Positions 1-8,567 are shown, counted from the first letter of the stretch. The stretch: 64,000 nucleotides of DNA from Salinivirgaceae bacterium (GCA_017527435.1 JAFXQB010000025.1:1-64000); one strand, 5' to 3'. Made by a program: numbers and translations. Notes: generated from the letters alone by a model not told the origin.

Positions 1-3000
1 CCGCTTGCAAACTCTTCGGCCGTAACAGAAACGCCACCACCGCTTCTTGAGCAGCAGCCTTCTAAATAGTAGCAGTTGGTTTGGGTGCCATAATTACCGC
101 AAATGCCGCCATATGACGAACGTCCTGAGACCGCACCTGTGTTGTAGCAGTTGGTTTGGGTACCACTGCTGCCGCAAATGCCGCCATAATAGGCATCTTG
201 AGACCTCGTGCCAGTACCCGTAATCGTTCCTGTGTTGTAGCAGTTGGTTATCGTGCCATCAACACTGCAAATGCCGCCAACATAGCCACCACCCGTAACC
301 GATCCTGTGTTGTAGCAGTTGGTTTGAACGCCATCATAACCGCAAATGCCGCCTATATACCAAGAAGAACTCGAACTCGTAATCGTTCCTGTGTTATGGC
401 AGTTGGTTTGAGTACCATAATAGCCGCAAATGCCGCCAACATAACCAGATCCCGAAACCGTTCCTGTGTTGTAGCAGTTGGTTTGGGTGCCATGATCACC
501 GCAAATGCCGCCAACATGACCAGATCCCGAAACCGTTCCTGTGTTGTAGCAGTTGGTTATGGTTGTGGTTGACGAGGAACTACAGCCGCAAATGCCGCCA
601 ACATAGCTAGAAGAACCCGAAACCGTTCCTGTGTTGTAGCAGTTGGTTTGGGTACCACCGACGCCGCAAATGCCGCCAACATACGAGTACCCTTTAAAAT
701 AAGAATCAACCACCCCTACGTTCTTTATTGTCGCTCCATCATTGGCTTTGCCTATCAGACCAACATTATTTCCTCCATCGGGGTAGTTGCTGTTAGTTGT
801 ATTATTAAAATACAAGCCGCTAATGGTGTGTCCGTTGCCGTCGAATGTGCCTTTAAAAATACCACCCCAAGTTCCAGTTCCAATCGGTGTCCAACTGTAA
901 GTTGGTGTGCCGTTGAGAGTGCCATCGGCATTCAATACGTTTTCATTAACTACAATGTCGGCTGTCAAGACGGCATTAATAGAAGTTCGGCCGCTATTCA
1001 CTTCGTTGGCAAACCAATAGAGTTCGACAGAATTGCTGATTGCATAGTAGCCGACAAAATCGGCTGTAAGATTCAAATTGTTGTAGTTGCTTTCGGTAAC
1101 CAAAGTGCCGTGAGCTATTAATTGGCCGCAAGCTGTGCAGCGTCCAGTCGGATCCATCGACAGGTGGTCTTTATGAGTGTTGTTCGCATCATTGCTGAAG
1201 GAAGGGCACGGCAGCGTTTTATATACCACACCGTGAGTGTTGTCCCAAACGGGCAGTGCGTCTGTGCCAATGGTCTGATACCACGCAAGGTTGCCTTCGC
1301 TTGTGCCGCCATTGAGAAGGTAGGTTATTTTTCCGCTTGCAAACTCATCTGCTGTAGCAGAAACGCCAAGAGTGTTTTTGCTGCCGCAGTCTGCCAAGTA
1401 GTAGCAGTTGTTTTGGGTGCCACCATCACCGCAAATGCCGCCGACAGAGTTGGAAGACCCCGAAACCATTCCTGTGTTGTAGCAGTTGGTTTGACTGCCA
1501 TTATTGCCGCAAATGCCGCCAACACGACTACCAGAACTCGAAACCGTTCCCATGTTGTAGCAGTTGGTTATCGTGCCATTAACACTGCAAATGCCGCCAA
1601 CATAAGCAGAACCCGAAACCGTTCCTGTGTTGTAGCAGTTAGATATGGTTGTGTTTGTGTTAGAACAATAGCCGCAAATGCCGCCAACATACGAGTCCCC
1701 TTTAAAATAAGAATCAACCACCCCTACGTTCTTTATTGTCGCTCCATCATTGGCATAGCCTATCAGCCCTATATGGCTTCCGCCATTTGGGTAGGCGTTG
1801 TTTGTTGTATTACTAAAATACAAACCGCTAATGGTGTGGCCGTTGCCGTCGAATGTGCCTGCATATTTAAAAGAAGAAGTTCCAATCGGTGTCCAACTGT
1901 AAGTTGGCGTGCCGTTGAGTGTGCCATCTTCGTTTAGCACGTTTTCGTTCACAACAATGTTGGCTGTAAGCACGGCATTTATCGTTGCGTTGCCGTTGTT
2001 CACTTCATTGGCAAACCAATAGAGTTCGGCAGTATTACTAATAGCGTAGTATCCAACGAAATCAGCCGAGAGATTCAAACTGCTGTAGTTGTTTTCGGTT
2101 ACCAAAGCGCCATGAACTGTAAATTGGCCACAAACAGGGCAGTAACCAGTAATCTCATCTACCGACGGGTGTGGGTTAACTGCACCTTCGGTATTGCTAA
2201 ATTCGATCGTACATGGTTGCGTTGCATATACCACAGCGTGAGTGTTGTCGAATACAGGATATGCGTCGTTGCCATTGCCAAGTGTTTGGTACCACGTAAG
2301 GTTGCCTTCGCTTGTGTTACCATTGAGTTGATAGGTTATTTTTCCGCTTGCAAACTCTTCGGCTGTAGTAGAAAAACCACCACCATTTCCTGAACAGCAG
2401 CCTTCCAAATAGTAGCAGTTGGTTATGGTGCCATTAGGGCAAATGCCGCCGCGAGAAGAAGAAACCTCTCCTATATTGTAGCTGTTGATTATGGTGCTGC
2501 CAGAAGCAGAACCGCAAATGCCGCCAACATCGCTAGAAGAACCCGAAACCGTTCCTGTGTTGTAGCAGTTGGTTATAGCAGTGCGAGAGCTGCCGCAAAT
2601 GCCGCCAACATAAGCAGAACCCGAAACCGTTCCTGTGTTGTAGCAGTTGGTTTGTGTGCCGCCGCCGCCGCAAATGCCGCCAACACGACTACCAGAACTC
2701 GAAACCGTTCCTGTGTTGTAGCAGTTGGTTTGGATGCCTCCACTACCGCAAATGCCGCCGACATAGCTGCTGCCTTCAATATAAGAATCAATAACACCGA
2801 GATTCTTTATCGTTCCATTGTTGGAATAACCTATTAGACCCACATATTTGCTAGATGCATTTACATACAACCCACTAATGGTGTGTCCGTTGCCGTCCAA
2901 TGTACCTACATATGCCTTATAAGGATAAGATCCTATCGGTGTCCACCTGTAAGTTGGCGTGCCGTTGAGAGTGCCATCGGCGTTAAGCACATTCTCATTT

Positions 3001-3266
3001 ATTACAATGTCGGCAGTAAGCACGGCATTGATTGAAGTGCTGCCGCTATTAACCCAAGCGGCAAAGCCGTAAAGTTCTTCGGCAGTGCCAATGCCGTAGT
3101 AACCGACAAAGCCAGAGTAGTTATCGGCGGTGAAGCCGTAATCAGCATAGTTGTCCGCCGTAATCTGTGCGGGCGCTTTGGACGAACCACTATAGGCCGC
3201 CCATGTTGTAAGCGTGCTGCAGAGCACTGCTAACGTTGTCAAGAAAAATTGTCTTAAATTCCTCAT
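1..3266 (-). CDS. GLUG-repeat surface/secreted protein, 3' end outside the window
   Basis: The reading frame is open from the ATG at 3266 to the left edge, at least 1088 codons, and no stop was met on reading it. The N-terminus (MRNLRQFFLTTLAVLCSTLT...WAA) is a signal peptide. At least three modules follow. Each begins with a head of the form FVGYY-I-AEL-FA--VN (near residues 50, 395 and 735), continues with LNGTPTY-WTPIG and FDGNGHTISGLY, and then has a run of GLUG-type repeats of about 22-25 residues built on YVGGICG and TNCYNTGTVSG. Each run ends in TNCYY, an EFASGKITY segment and a C-x-x-C-G-Q motif (CPVCGQ, CTACGQ), which may bind metal. GLUG repeats occur in bacterial surface and adhesin-like proteins and probably fold as a beta-helix. 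The C-terminus, where a T9SS sorting domain would sit, is not visible. The substrate is unknown. Many plus-strand ORFs inside it are shadows. Confidence 0.85.
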   Translation of the reverse strand, partial: MRNLRQFFLTTLAVLCSTLTTWAAYSGSSKAPAQITADNYADYGFTADNYSGFVGYYGIGTAEELYGFAAWVNSGSTSINAVLTADIVINENVLNADGTLNGTPTYRWTPIGSYPYKAYVGTLDGNGHTISGLYVNASSKYVGLIGYSNNGTIKNLGVIDSYIEGSSYVGGICGSGGIQTNCYNTGTVSSSGSRVGGICGGGGTQTNCYNTGTVSGSAYVGGICGSSRTAITNCYNTGTVSGSSSDVGGICGSASGSTIINSYNIGEVSSSRGGICPNGTITNCYYLEGCCSGNGGGFSTTAEEFASGKITYQLNGNTSEGNLTWYQTLGNGNDAYPVFDNTHAVVYATQPCTIEFSNTEGAVNPHPSVDEITGYCPVCGQFTVHGALVTENNYSSLNLSADFVGYYAISNTAELYWFANEVNNGNATINAVLTANIVVNENVLNEDGTLNGTPTYSWTPIGTSSFKYAGTFDGNGHTISGLYFSNTTNNAYPNGGSHIGLIGYANDGATIKNVGVVDSYFKGDSYVGGICGYCSNTNTTISNCYNTGTVSGSAYVGGICSVNGTITNCYNMGTVSSSGSRVGGICGNNGSQTNCYNTGMVSGSSNSVGGICGDGGTQNNCYYLADCGSKNTLGVSATADEFASGKITYLLNGGTSEGNLAWYQTIGTDALPVWDNTHGVVYKTLPCPSFSNDANNTHKDHLSMDPTGRCTACGQLIAHGTLVTESNYNNLNLTADFVGYYAISNSVELYWFANEVNSGRTSINAVLTADIVVNENVLNADGTLNGTPTYSWTPIGTGTWGGIFKGTFDGNGHTISGLYFNNTTNSNYPDGGNNVGLIGKANDGATIKNVGVVDSYFKGYSYVGGICGVGGTQTNCYNTGTVSGSSSYVGGICGCSSSSTTTITNCYNTGTVSGSGHVGGICGDHGTQTNCYNTGTVSGSGYVGGICGYYGTQTNCHNTGTITSSSSSWYIGGICGYDGVQTNCYNTGSVTGGGYVGGICSVDGTITNCYNTGTITGTGTRSQDAYYGGICGSSGTQTNCYNTGAVSGRSSYGGICGNYGTQTNCYYLEGCCSRSGGGVSVTAEEFAS
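130..660. repeat. near-identical 60-85 bp coding repeats (GLUG units)
   Basis: The blocks cctgtgttgtagcagttggt and ccgcaaatgccgcc recur every 60-85 bp. They reappear near 1470-1640 and 2550-2760. They encode TNCYNTG and GGICG on the minus strand. More than ten nearly identical copies make this a likely substrate for unequal recombination or slippage, which would change the number of GLUG units. Confidence 0.8.
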
Positions 3267-3321
3267 AATTTTAAAAATTAAATGAATAAAAATTTTGTTT
3301 ATATATTTGATATTGTTAATG

Positions 3322-3402
3322 CTATATCACTCCAAATAAAATAATAAAGGCAAGCAGCACCAAAGCGAGCGCGCCAACAAAAATTTTAGCAAACTTCTTC
3401 AT
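3322..3402 (-). CDS. 26-residue hydrophobic peptide, putative
   Basis: ATG at 3402, TAG at 3322-3324. The peptide begins MKKFAKIFVGALALVLL and is almost entirely hydrophobic after two lysines, so it would form a single membrane helix. The start is preceded by AAGGAG with five bases between GGAG and the ATG. That is a strong Shine-Dalgarno sequence, unusual because Bacteroidota genes generally lack one, and it supports real translation. It lies 21 bp after another small ORF (3424-3528) and 55 bp before the GLUG-protein start, all on the same strand, so the three may be co-transcribed. No family was recognised. A chance ORF cannot be excluded. Confidence 0.5.
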   Translation of the reverse strand: MKKFAKIFVGALALVLLAFIILFGVI

Positions 3403-3423
3403 GTCATCTCCTTTTTTAAATAG

Positions 3424-3528
3424 TTAAAAACCAGTAGCCATCGGAAAAGCGTCGGATGTTTCAGATGCACATTTGGCCAATTGCGTGTGAATGGCCGTAA
3501 ACAGAATCATTAGAATTGCAATAATCAT
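3424..3528 (-). CDS. 34-residue peptide with hydrophobic N-terminus, putative
   Basis: ATG at 3528, stop at 3424-3426. It starts MIIAILMILFTAIHTQLAKC: a hydrophobic stretch of about 12 residues, then a polar tail with one cysteine at position 20. It could be a small membrane peptide or a cleaved leader. It is the first of two small ORFs upstream of the GLUG-repeat gene on the same strand. The ribosome-binding site is not obvious, since only an A/T-rich sequence precedes the ATG. Support is weaker than for the next small ORF. Confidence 0.3.
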   Translation of the reverse strand: MIIAILMILFTAIHTQLAKCASETSDAFPMATGF

Positions 3529-3712
3529 ATTTTAAAAGTTTAGAAGTTTAAAGTTTAGTGTTTAGATGGCTGTCAGCTATGAGCATTGAGCTGTGAGCAG
3601 CCGTTATATTTTCATTTTTACTTTTCTGTAGTCTTTTGTCTGATGTCTGTTGTCCAAATTCATCATTGACAAAAGTCGCGCACCCATCATTTTCATACAA
3701 TAGCTGAAAAAT

Positions 3713-3782
3713 GAACGGCGGTTTTCACTTAACGAACGGCGGCTTTGACTTAACGAACGGCGGCTTTGACTTAACGAACGGC
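3713..3782. repeat. 21-bp tandem repeat, 3.3 copies
   Basis: The unit gaacggcggctttgacttaa plus c is present at 3734-3754 and 3755-3775, with a variant copy at 3713-3733 and a partial copy at 3776-3782. It is non-coding and lies between the membrane-protein gene and the small-peptide/GLUG genes. Confidence 0.85.
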
Positions 3783-3975
3783 AAAAAAAAACAGCCAAAA
3801 AAGGGCTTTTTAGGGGTGTTTTCGGGGTGATTTTCAGGGCAAAAATGCGGATTTTTGGGTTTCACGCCAAAAAACGTGATTTTTTCGCTAACCGATTCTT
3901 TCCGATTCGAACCGATTTTCCCGCAGGCGAGAAGTATTATTTCTAACCAAACGCATCCAAACTGAAACCAAAATA

Positions 3976-4250
3976 TGTTTGGATAAATTCGGTTTAGTTT
4001 GGTTAGAGCCCCCAAATCGCCCCGAAGGGGCAGAAGCCTACAGCCCAAGGCAGCGCCTTGGGGAACGATTGCCGCCAATGAAGGTTCGCCCTGAAGGGGC
4101 AAAAGAATGTTTTTTGTTGTATAATCAAATTGTCTGTTGCCCTTACAGGGCGCTTTTCCCTTGGTTCGCATTACCCAAGGCGCCGCTTCGCTTGCCTTGG
4201 GCTATGTGTGAATTGCCCCTTCGGGGCGCCATGTTTGGATAAATTTGGTT
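3976..4250. repeat. palindrome-rich intergenic element bounded by a direct repeat
   Basis: The sequence tgtttggataaattcggttt at 3976-3995 recurs as tgtttggataaatttggtta at 4231-4250. Between them lie several short GC-rich inverted repeats: gccccgaaggggc, gccctgaaggggc, gcccttacagggc, gccccttcggggc and two cccaaggc...gccttggg pairs. The pattern resembles a non-autonomous REP/MITE-like repeat, but no transposase or target duplication was established. Confidence 0.6.
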
Positions 4251-4317
4251 AGAAACGAATAGTCCAAAGTCTATTGTCCGAAGTCCGTTGTCTGTAGTCC
4301 AAAGACCAAAGTCCTTT

Positions 4318-5616
4318 TCACTTCAGCTTTCCCGCAATCCACTTGTCGACAGGCTGCAGGCGCTCGTCGCTCGCGGCGGTCAGAAGCATGATGCCGATGA
4401 ATGGCAGCGCCGGCACCTTATACCTTACAAGCGCGCCCAGGACAGGCGTGGTAAGCCCGATAAGCACAAACAGAATAACGATGAACGACAGACAGTACCA
4501 GACATCGTGGTTGACAAGATTTTGCGGCTTCAGATAGAAAAGTCCGGCAGCCAGCACGCACAGAATGAGCACGTTTTCAATGCCTGCCACCATCATGGCA
4601 GCCGAGCCGTGCTCAAAAACCGTCGGGCGCAAAAGCGACGTCAGGAAAGCGCGCGGCGAGTTGGCGACGATACTCGCCAGTCCGTTGTCGAGCACCGGCA
4701 GTTCGATGAAGCTTCCAGCTTGAGTGCTCTGCACCATCATTATGAAATCGTGCTGCTTCCAGCAGATGACATCGAACAAATCCACTTGCGTGATGAATTT
4801 CGAAAGCCAGGCGGCTGCAAATATCACCACGTGCGCTGTCAGGAATTTTATAAACGCCTTTTTCGGCCGGCGCCGAATCCAGACCATTGCCGCAAAAGCG
4901 GGCAGTGCGGCCATCAGCACGTAGAACTTCGACTGCATCAGCAGAAACAGGCACACCACCACCCCAATGATATTGCCCGCCGACGGCTTGTCAATCAGGC
5001 TGCGGAAATTGTAGACGAGCAGTCCGAAGGCGAAGATGAGTATCGACTCTTTCAGCGCCCCCGATGTCCACAGCCAGACCGACGGGAAGCAGAACACCAC
5101 TATCAGCAGCAGCGTGCGCTTGTGCGAAAGTTGCCGGGCAAACGACTTGTAAATCGCCCATAATCCGACAAACGCCATAAAGCCGAAAAACATATTATGA
5201 ATGTGGAAGTTGCCCATCGACAGAAGACACATCAGCGCATTGGCGCGGATGACAATGTGGTTGTCGTTGGGCAGCCCGTAATCGAACCGTTTCAGCCAGA
5301 AGTTGCAGGTGTCGTAGTATGGCATAAGGTCGGGCGACGAAGCGCCGATGCCAGTCATAATCTTCAGATAATCAACAGGGTTCTGAAACAGAACATTGTG
5401 AATGACAAGTCCGTCATCGAAATAATGGAAAATGTCGCCGTCGGCCGACGGATAGTAAAAGCTATAGATGAAAAAAAGCGCGAAGCTGCCGGCAATCTTA
5501 GCCAGAAACAGCGCAACAAGCCATTTTCTCTCTATTCCGGGCGAATCGAAAAAACGCCATTTCCAGATGAACCAAACCAGCAGAAGCAGGTATATGAAGT
5601 AGAGAATCCAACTCAT
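4318..5616 (-). CDS. polytopic inner-membrane protein of unknown function
   Basis: About 432 residues with roughly 10-12 hydrophobic segments, starting MSWILYFIYLLLLVWFIW. A central LWTSGALKES stretch and acidic or aromatic residues in the first large loop (SADGDIFHYFDDG) recall membrane glycosyltransferase or polymerase-like proteins, but no family was recognised. The ATG at 5616 was chosen. A TTG three codons upstream is possible, but it coincides with the last bases of TATATTTG (5623-5630), a good match to the Bacteroidota -7 element, so transcription probably begins at or next to the ATG. It is transcribed toward the repeat-rich gap and is separated by 56 bp from the secreted-protein gene upstream. 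Confidence 0.7.
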   Translation of the reverse strand: MSWILYFIYLLLLVWFIWKWRFFDSPGIERKWLVALFLAKIAGSFALFFIYSFYYPSADGDIFHYFDDGLVIHNVLFQNPVDYLKIMTGIGASSPDLMPYYDTCNFWLKRFDYGLPNDNHIVIRANALMCLLSMGNFHIHNMFFGFMAFVGLWAIYKSFARQLSHKRTLLLIVVFCFPSVWLWTSGALKESILIFAFGLLVYNFRSLIDKPSAGNIIGVVVCLFLLMQSKFYVLMAALPAFAAMVWIRRRPKKAFIKFLTAHVVIFAAAWLSKFITQVDLFDVICWKQHDFIMMVQSTQAGSFIELPVLDNGLASIVANSPRAFLTSLLRPTVFEHGSAAMMVAGIENVLILCVLAAGLFYLKPQNLVNHDVWYCLSFIVILFVLIGLTTPVLGALVRYKVPALPFIGIMLLTAASDERLQPVDKWIAGKLK

Positions 5617-5672
5617 AATCGGCAAATATAGGGCCGGAAGGCAAAAAACGAAAACAACAGTCGTCAGTCCGA

Positions 5673-6458
5673 CTATTTTTTCTTGAAGATTTCGGTTTTG
5701 GTGTCGTAGTTCAGGAAGTAGTCGCCGACGGGCAGTTTCGACACATCAGCCTTAACCCCCACGCCCTTGTCCATAATGGCGCCTTTGTCGTTGTAAATCT
5801 CATACATGGTTTCAGCCGAGAATTTAATCTCGGTGAACGGTTTGACATACGAATAGGTGACTTCGGCCAGCATTGTGCGGTGCTTCAGTTCCTTGCCGTA
5901 GCGCGGTTTGCGGGTGTAGTCGATTTGCTTTACGCGGAAGCGGTTGTAGCCCGAGTGCAGATTGACTTCGACTGTGTAGGTGTGCGCCCCGGGCTTGCCG
6001 TCGCCTTCAACGGTGGCCACCTTTATCCACTTGTTCCAGCGGAACTGCTCAACAATGAACGGCAGCGAGCCGCACTCGTTGTTGGTGGTGAACGCCAGTT
6101 TGTCGTTTTTATCGATTTTGATGGTTGTAACCGTAAAGGTGCTTTGCGGATTCAGCACTTCAGGGTTGATGACCTTCGGCTCGCAGCCGCTTTTGTGCTT
6201 AATAACAACGCTCACATCGTCACCCTTGGCAAGGTTATGCACCGACAAGTCGATTTCAAAGGCGCTCGAGTTAATCTCATCAGATGTGGCCATCCCGTTC
6301 ACGGTTATGCCTGTGATGCAGAAGCCGTTGCCGTCAGCAGCGAACGGATTCATCACATATAAGTTCTTACCCTGATAGATGCCTTTCAGCACTATCTCGC
6401 CTGCAAAACCTGTTGCGCACAAGGCCGACAACAGTAATGTGTATATCAATCTTCTCAT
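5673..6458 (-). CDS. secreted protein of unknown function, about 261 residues
   Basis: The ATG at 6458 gives a classic signal peptide (MRRLIYTLLLSALCATGFA-GE). The longer frame starting at 6533 would add 25 residues running through the promoter and is rejected. The mature part is rich in beta-strand sequence. A possible Ig-like or fibronectin-like half covers about residues 110-180 (FNKW-like RWNKWIKVATVEG, HTYTVEVNLHSGYNRFRVKQID). The C-terminal part (AETMYEIYNDKGAIMDKG, LPVGDYFLNYDTKTEIFKKK) resembles the T9SS type A sorting-domain pattern: Y-x(1,3)-D-x-x-G, then LP-G-Y, ending in a basic tail. A T9SS cargo role is therefore plausible but not proven. It has its own promoter (6488-6517). Confidence 0.65.
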   Translation of the reverse strand: MRRLIYTLLLSALCATGFAGEIVLKGIYQGKNLYVMNPFAADGNGFCITGITVNGMATSDEINSSAFEIDLSVHNLAKGDDVSVVIKHKSGCEPKVINPEVLNPQSTFTVTTIKIDKNDKLAFTTNNECGSLPFIVEQFRWNKWIKVATVEGDGKPGAHTYTVEVNLHSGYNRFRVKQIDYTRKPRYGKELKHRTMLAEVTYSYVKPFTEIKFSAETMYEIYNDKGAIMDKGVGVKADVSKLPVGDYFLNYDTKTEIFKKK

Positions 6459-6487
6459 TTGCGAACTGCTTGTTAAAGTAGCAATTT

Positions 6488-6517
6488 CAAAACTAACCAA
6501 AATATTTATACGGCAAA
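6488..6517 (-). promoter_or_regulatory. Bacteroidota-type promoter for the secreted protein gene
   Basis: Read on the minus strand: TTTG (6514-6517), 18 bp, then TAGTTTTG (6488-6495), matching the -33/-7 consensus TTTG and TAnnTTTG. The gene starts 30 bp downstream at 6458. Confidence 0.55.
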
Positions 6518-6548
6518 CAAATGTTGGCGGCACAATTGACCAAAGGAC

Positions 6549-6588
6549 AAAAAAAATGGACTTGCGTTCAGTTTTCGCAAGTCCATTT
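6549..6588 (-). terminator. intrinsic terminator of the histidine phosphatase gene
   Basis: A perfect 13-bp inverted repeat (aaatggacttgcg at 6554-6566, cgcaagtccattt at 6576-6588) with a 9-nt loop is followed on the minus strand by a run of T. It begins 9 bp after the phosphatase stop codon. Confidence 0.85.
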
Positions 6589-6596
6589 CAGGTTTC

Positions 6597-7889
6597 TTAT
6601 TTCTTGACGCTCAGCGGAATTTCGCTCAAGACTTTTCGGTAGTAGGCTTCAACTTCGTCCCACTTGTAGTATGGGGCGGTTTTGCTGTCAATTGGCAGTT
6701 TCACTTCGTTCTCGTTGAGCAGAACCTTCACCAGAACGTCTTTCGACTTGTCCGACTTGTAGAAAATCATCTGCAGGTTGCCACCCATCGGAATGATTTT
6801 GAAGTCGCACCAAACCTTGTAGAGTTCGGCAAAATCGGTAACTTGTGCTGTGGTACCTTCAAGTTGCATCAAACTTGCCAGCGGTGCAAGACCGGTGTCG
6901 TGGCCAAAGCGCAGATTGGCCGAAACGCCATTGCCAGCCAAAGCGGCATCGGCTTCATCCAAGATTTTGGTGAGCAGATTGCGGGCGCACCATGAACCGC
7001 GCGAGTTAGAATAGGGGCAGTTGCTGAAGTTGGCGTACCAGTAAACATTGGTAACCTGCCAGTTGTCGAACATCTCGTCGTCAGTGAAGAAATCGCTGAA
7101 ATCAAAATCAAGGTCGTCGATGTTCTGCATGTTGCACTGAAGGTCGAACAGCTTACGCATGAACTGATGAGCGTTCACCTTGGTGCGGACGTAAGCGGTG
7201 TCAGAGAACACCTGTTTGATGAGCCTTTCGGGATGAATAAGTGCGTGGTCGATGGCATCGTTTGCCTTGCGGAAACCGTCGGTGCGGTTCAGGTAACGGG
7301 TGACAGAGTCGCGCTCTTCGTTATTGATATAATGCATGATGCGCTTGCTCGATTCGGTGGTCACATTCAGTGTCGGACGCATGGCTTTCATCTTCTGCAT
7401 AAAGGCGTCCATGCTGCAGAGCACGCGGTGCGAAGTGGACGATTTGACAACAATATTGGCGTTGTCAGCAAACACTTCGGGGAACGAGTTCACCATGCGC
7501 TCGGCTATGCCCTGATGCTGATTGAACCCAGTCTGCGTTAGGTCGCCGGCGCGGTTGATACCATCTTCGCAAAGGCGGTCGACGCGGTTTTTAAGGTCTT
7601 TTCCGGCATCGGTCAGGGCGTTGGCGTCGTTGGCCGACTTCATCATTCGCTGAAACATCTGATAGTCGAACCCCGAATAGTGGTAGCGCGAGCCGTGACG
7701 GCCGTAGTGGCTGATGTAGAACGGCTTATAGCCCTTCGGTGCCGGCGTCTGCGGCTTGATTTCAGGCTGATAAACCATATTGTTGCCACCTGTTTTTTTC
7801 AGATTGGCAAGCATTTCTTCCTTTGTGGTTTGCGCCTGCAGCGTGGCAAAGCACAACACACCAATTACTGTAAGTGTAAAGCGGTTCAT
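6597..7889 (-). CDS. secreted histidine-type phosphatase (clade 2, phytase/MINPP-like)
   Basis: About 430 residues from the ATG at 7889, which gives a signal peptide (MNRFTLTVIGVLCFATLQAQ). The motif HYGRHGSRY near residues 62-70 is the RHG catalytic motif, whose histidine is phosphorylated during catalysis. FGHDTG near residue 330 supplies the HD proton-donor pair. This arrangement is typical of clade-2 histidine phosphatases (acid phosphatases, phytases, inositol-polyphosphate phosphatases). The protein probably acts in the periplasm or outside the cell to release phosphate from organic phosphates. The substrate cannot be read from the sequence. The gene is monocistronic, with a strong terminator. 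The 10 extra upstream codons of the longer frame are unlikely. Confidence 0.85.
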   Translation of the reverse strand: MNRFTLTVIGVLCFATLQAQTTKEEMLANLKKTGGNNMVYQPEIKPQTPAPKGYKPFYISHYGRHGSRYHYSGFDYQMFQRMMKSANDANALTDAGKDLKNRVDRLCEDGINRAGDLTQTGFNQHQGIAERMVNSFPEVFADNANIVVKSSTSHRVLCSMDAFMQKMKAMRPTLNVTTESSKRIMHYINNEERDSVTRYLNRTDGFRKANDAIDHALIHPERLIKQVFSDTAYVRTKVNAHQFMRKLFDLQCNMQNIDDLDFDFSDFFTDDEMFDNWQVTNVYWYANFSNCPYSNSRGSWCARNLLTKILDEADAALAGNGVSANLRFGHDTGLAPLASLMQLEGTTAQVTDFAELYKVWCDFKIIPMGGNLQMIFYKSDKSKDVLVKVLLNENEVKLPIDSKTAPYYKWDEVEAYYRKVLSEIPLSVKK

Positions 7890-8081
7890 AGTTGTTAGAT
7901 TTTTTATTACCAAAAACAAATAAACAATTGAATTTTGAGAAAAGAAAATATGCGGCCAAAATTATCGACAAGCGGGGCGATTCTATGGTCGGCACATTGT
8001 AAATAAAGGTTGTGGAACTCAACGACCCCAGCGGCCGCGCCGTGAAGGATGTGCACGAAAACGGGTATAAATGATGTGTAG

Positions 8082-8101
8082 GGATGCGATTTATCGCGTC
8101 C
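8082..8101. repeat. REP-like palindrome
   Basis: ggatgcgat-tt-atcgcgtcc forms a 9-bp stem with one G-T wobble around a 2-nt centre. It has the same short-centre form as the palindromes inside the RAYT gene near 62.5 kb. Confidence 0.55.
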
Positions 8102-8148
8102 GAAGGTGGGGGCTGCACCGCGCTAGCGTCCGCCAATTGTTCTGAAAG

Positions 8149-8179
8149 GCCGAATTTTTTGTGGGTTCGGCTTTTTTTT
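8149..8179 (+). terminator. intrinsic terminator-like hairpin, plus strand
   Basis: gccgaa (8149-8154) and ttcggc (8166-8171) are followed by eight T. No plus-strand gene ends here, so it may terminate an unseen transcript or be a remnant. Confidence 0.5.
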
Positions 8180-8485
8180 GAGGTCACAATTTGTGACCGC
8201 CACATTTAAGCAATGAAAAAACTGTGCAATCAGTGCATCAAACAATAACAATCCGTAACCAAACGCCCCAAAATCCGCGTCAAAACGCAATCAAAAACCG
8301 CAAATCTCTTCTAAAAACTCACAAACCCCGATTTTCGTCTGTTTTGCTTGATTTCGATTTGTTAGCGGAAACGTTTTCTGACTAATCGGTTTTTAATAAA
8401 AATTCAAAAATCGGCATTTAAAATTATAAATCGTAAGTAAAGTACGAGAAATACTAATAGAACCTAACAAATAATCGATTTTATG

Positions 8486-8514
8486 TTGCGATTTTAAAAC
8501 CGACTATATATTTG
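8486..8514 (+). promoter_or_regulatory. promoter of the glnN leader
   Basis: TTG (8486-8488), 18 bp, TATATTTG (8507-8514), a close match to the Bacteroidota promoter. Transcription would start near 8520, giving a leader of about 280 nt before glnN that contains a small ORF and a terminator-like hairpin. Confidence 0.6.
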
Positions 8515-8567
8515 CAATGTCGAAAGACGAGAAAAAACAGAGTGATTAGAAACTTAAAAACAAAACA

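Larger units (their letters stand above)
3529..4317. other. gene-free stretch with tandem repeats and GC-rich palindromes
   Basis: No convincing gene is present. The two ORFs of 87 and 148 codons here consist of repeat sequence. The stretch holds stuttering oligomers (agtttagaagttt, gtctgatgtctgttgtcc, agtccaaagtct), a 21-bp tandem repeat and a block of GC-rich palindromes, the last two listed separately. Confidence 0.6.
7890..8485. other. gene-free stretch with REP-like palindrome and decayed coding debris
   Basis: No intact gene. Short open stretches before in-frame stops (about 7955-8075) look like decayed protein fragments but were not identified. A REP-like palindrome (8082-8101) and a plus-strand terminator (8149-8179) follow. 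From 8200 to 8485 the DNA is A/T-rich and I see nothing else in it. The 147-codon minus-strand ORF here runs into the phosphatase in another frame and is spurious. Confidence 0.5.

Noticed and set aside
156..572. plus-strand ORFs in the GLUG region
   Set aside because: Repeated sequence read in the wrong direction. The minus strand gives a signal peptide and a clean repeat structure.
4288..5163. 291-codon plus-strand ORF over the membrane protein gene
   Set aside because: Low-complexity charged sequence without any domain. The opposite strand encodes a coherent membrane protein.
7762..8205. 147-codon minus-strand ORF upstream of the histidine phosphatase
   Set aside because: It runs through the signal peptide of the phosphatase in another frame and through repeat debris.
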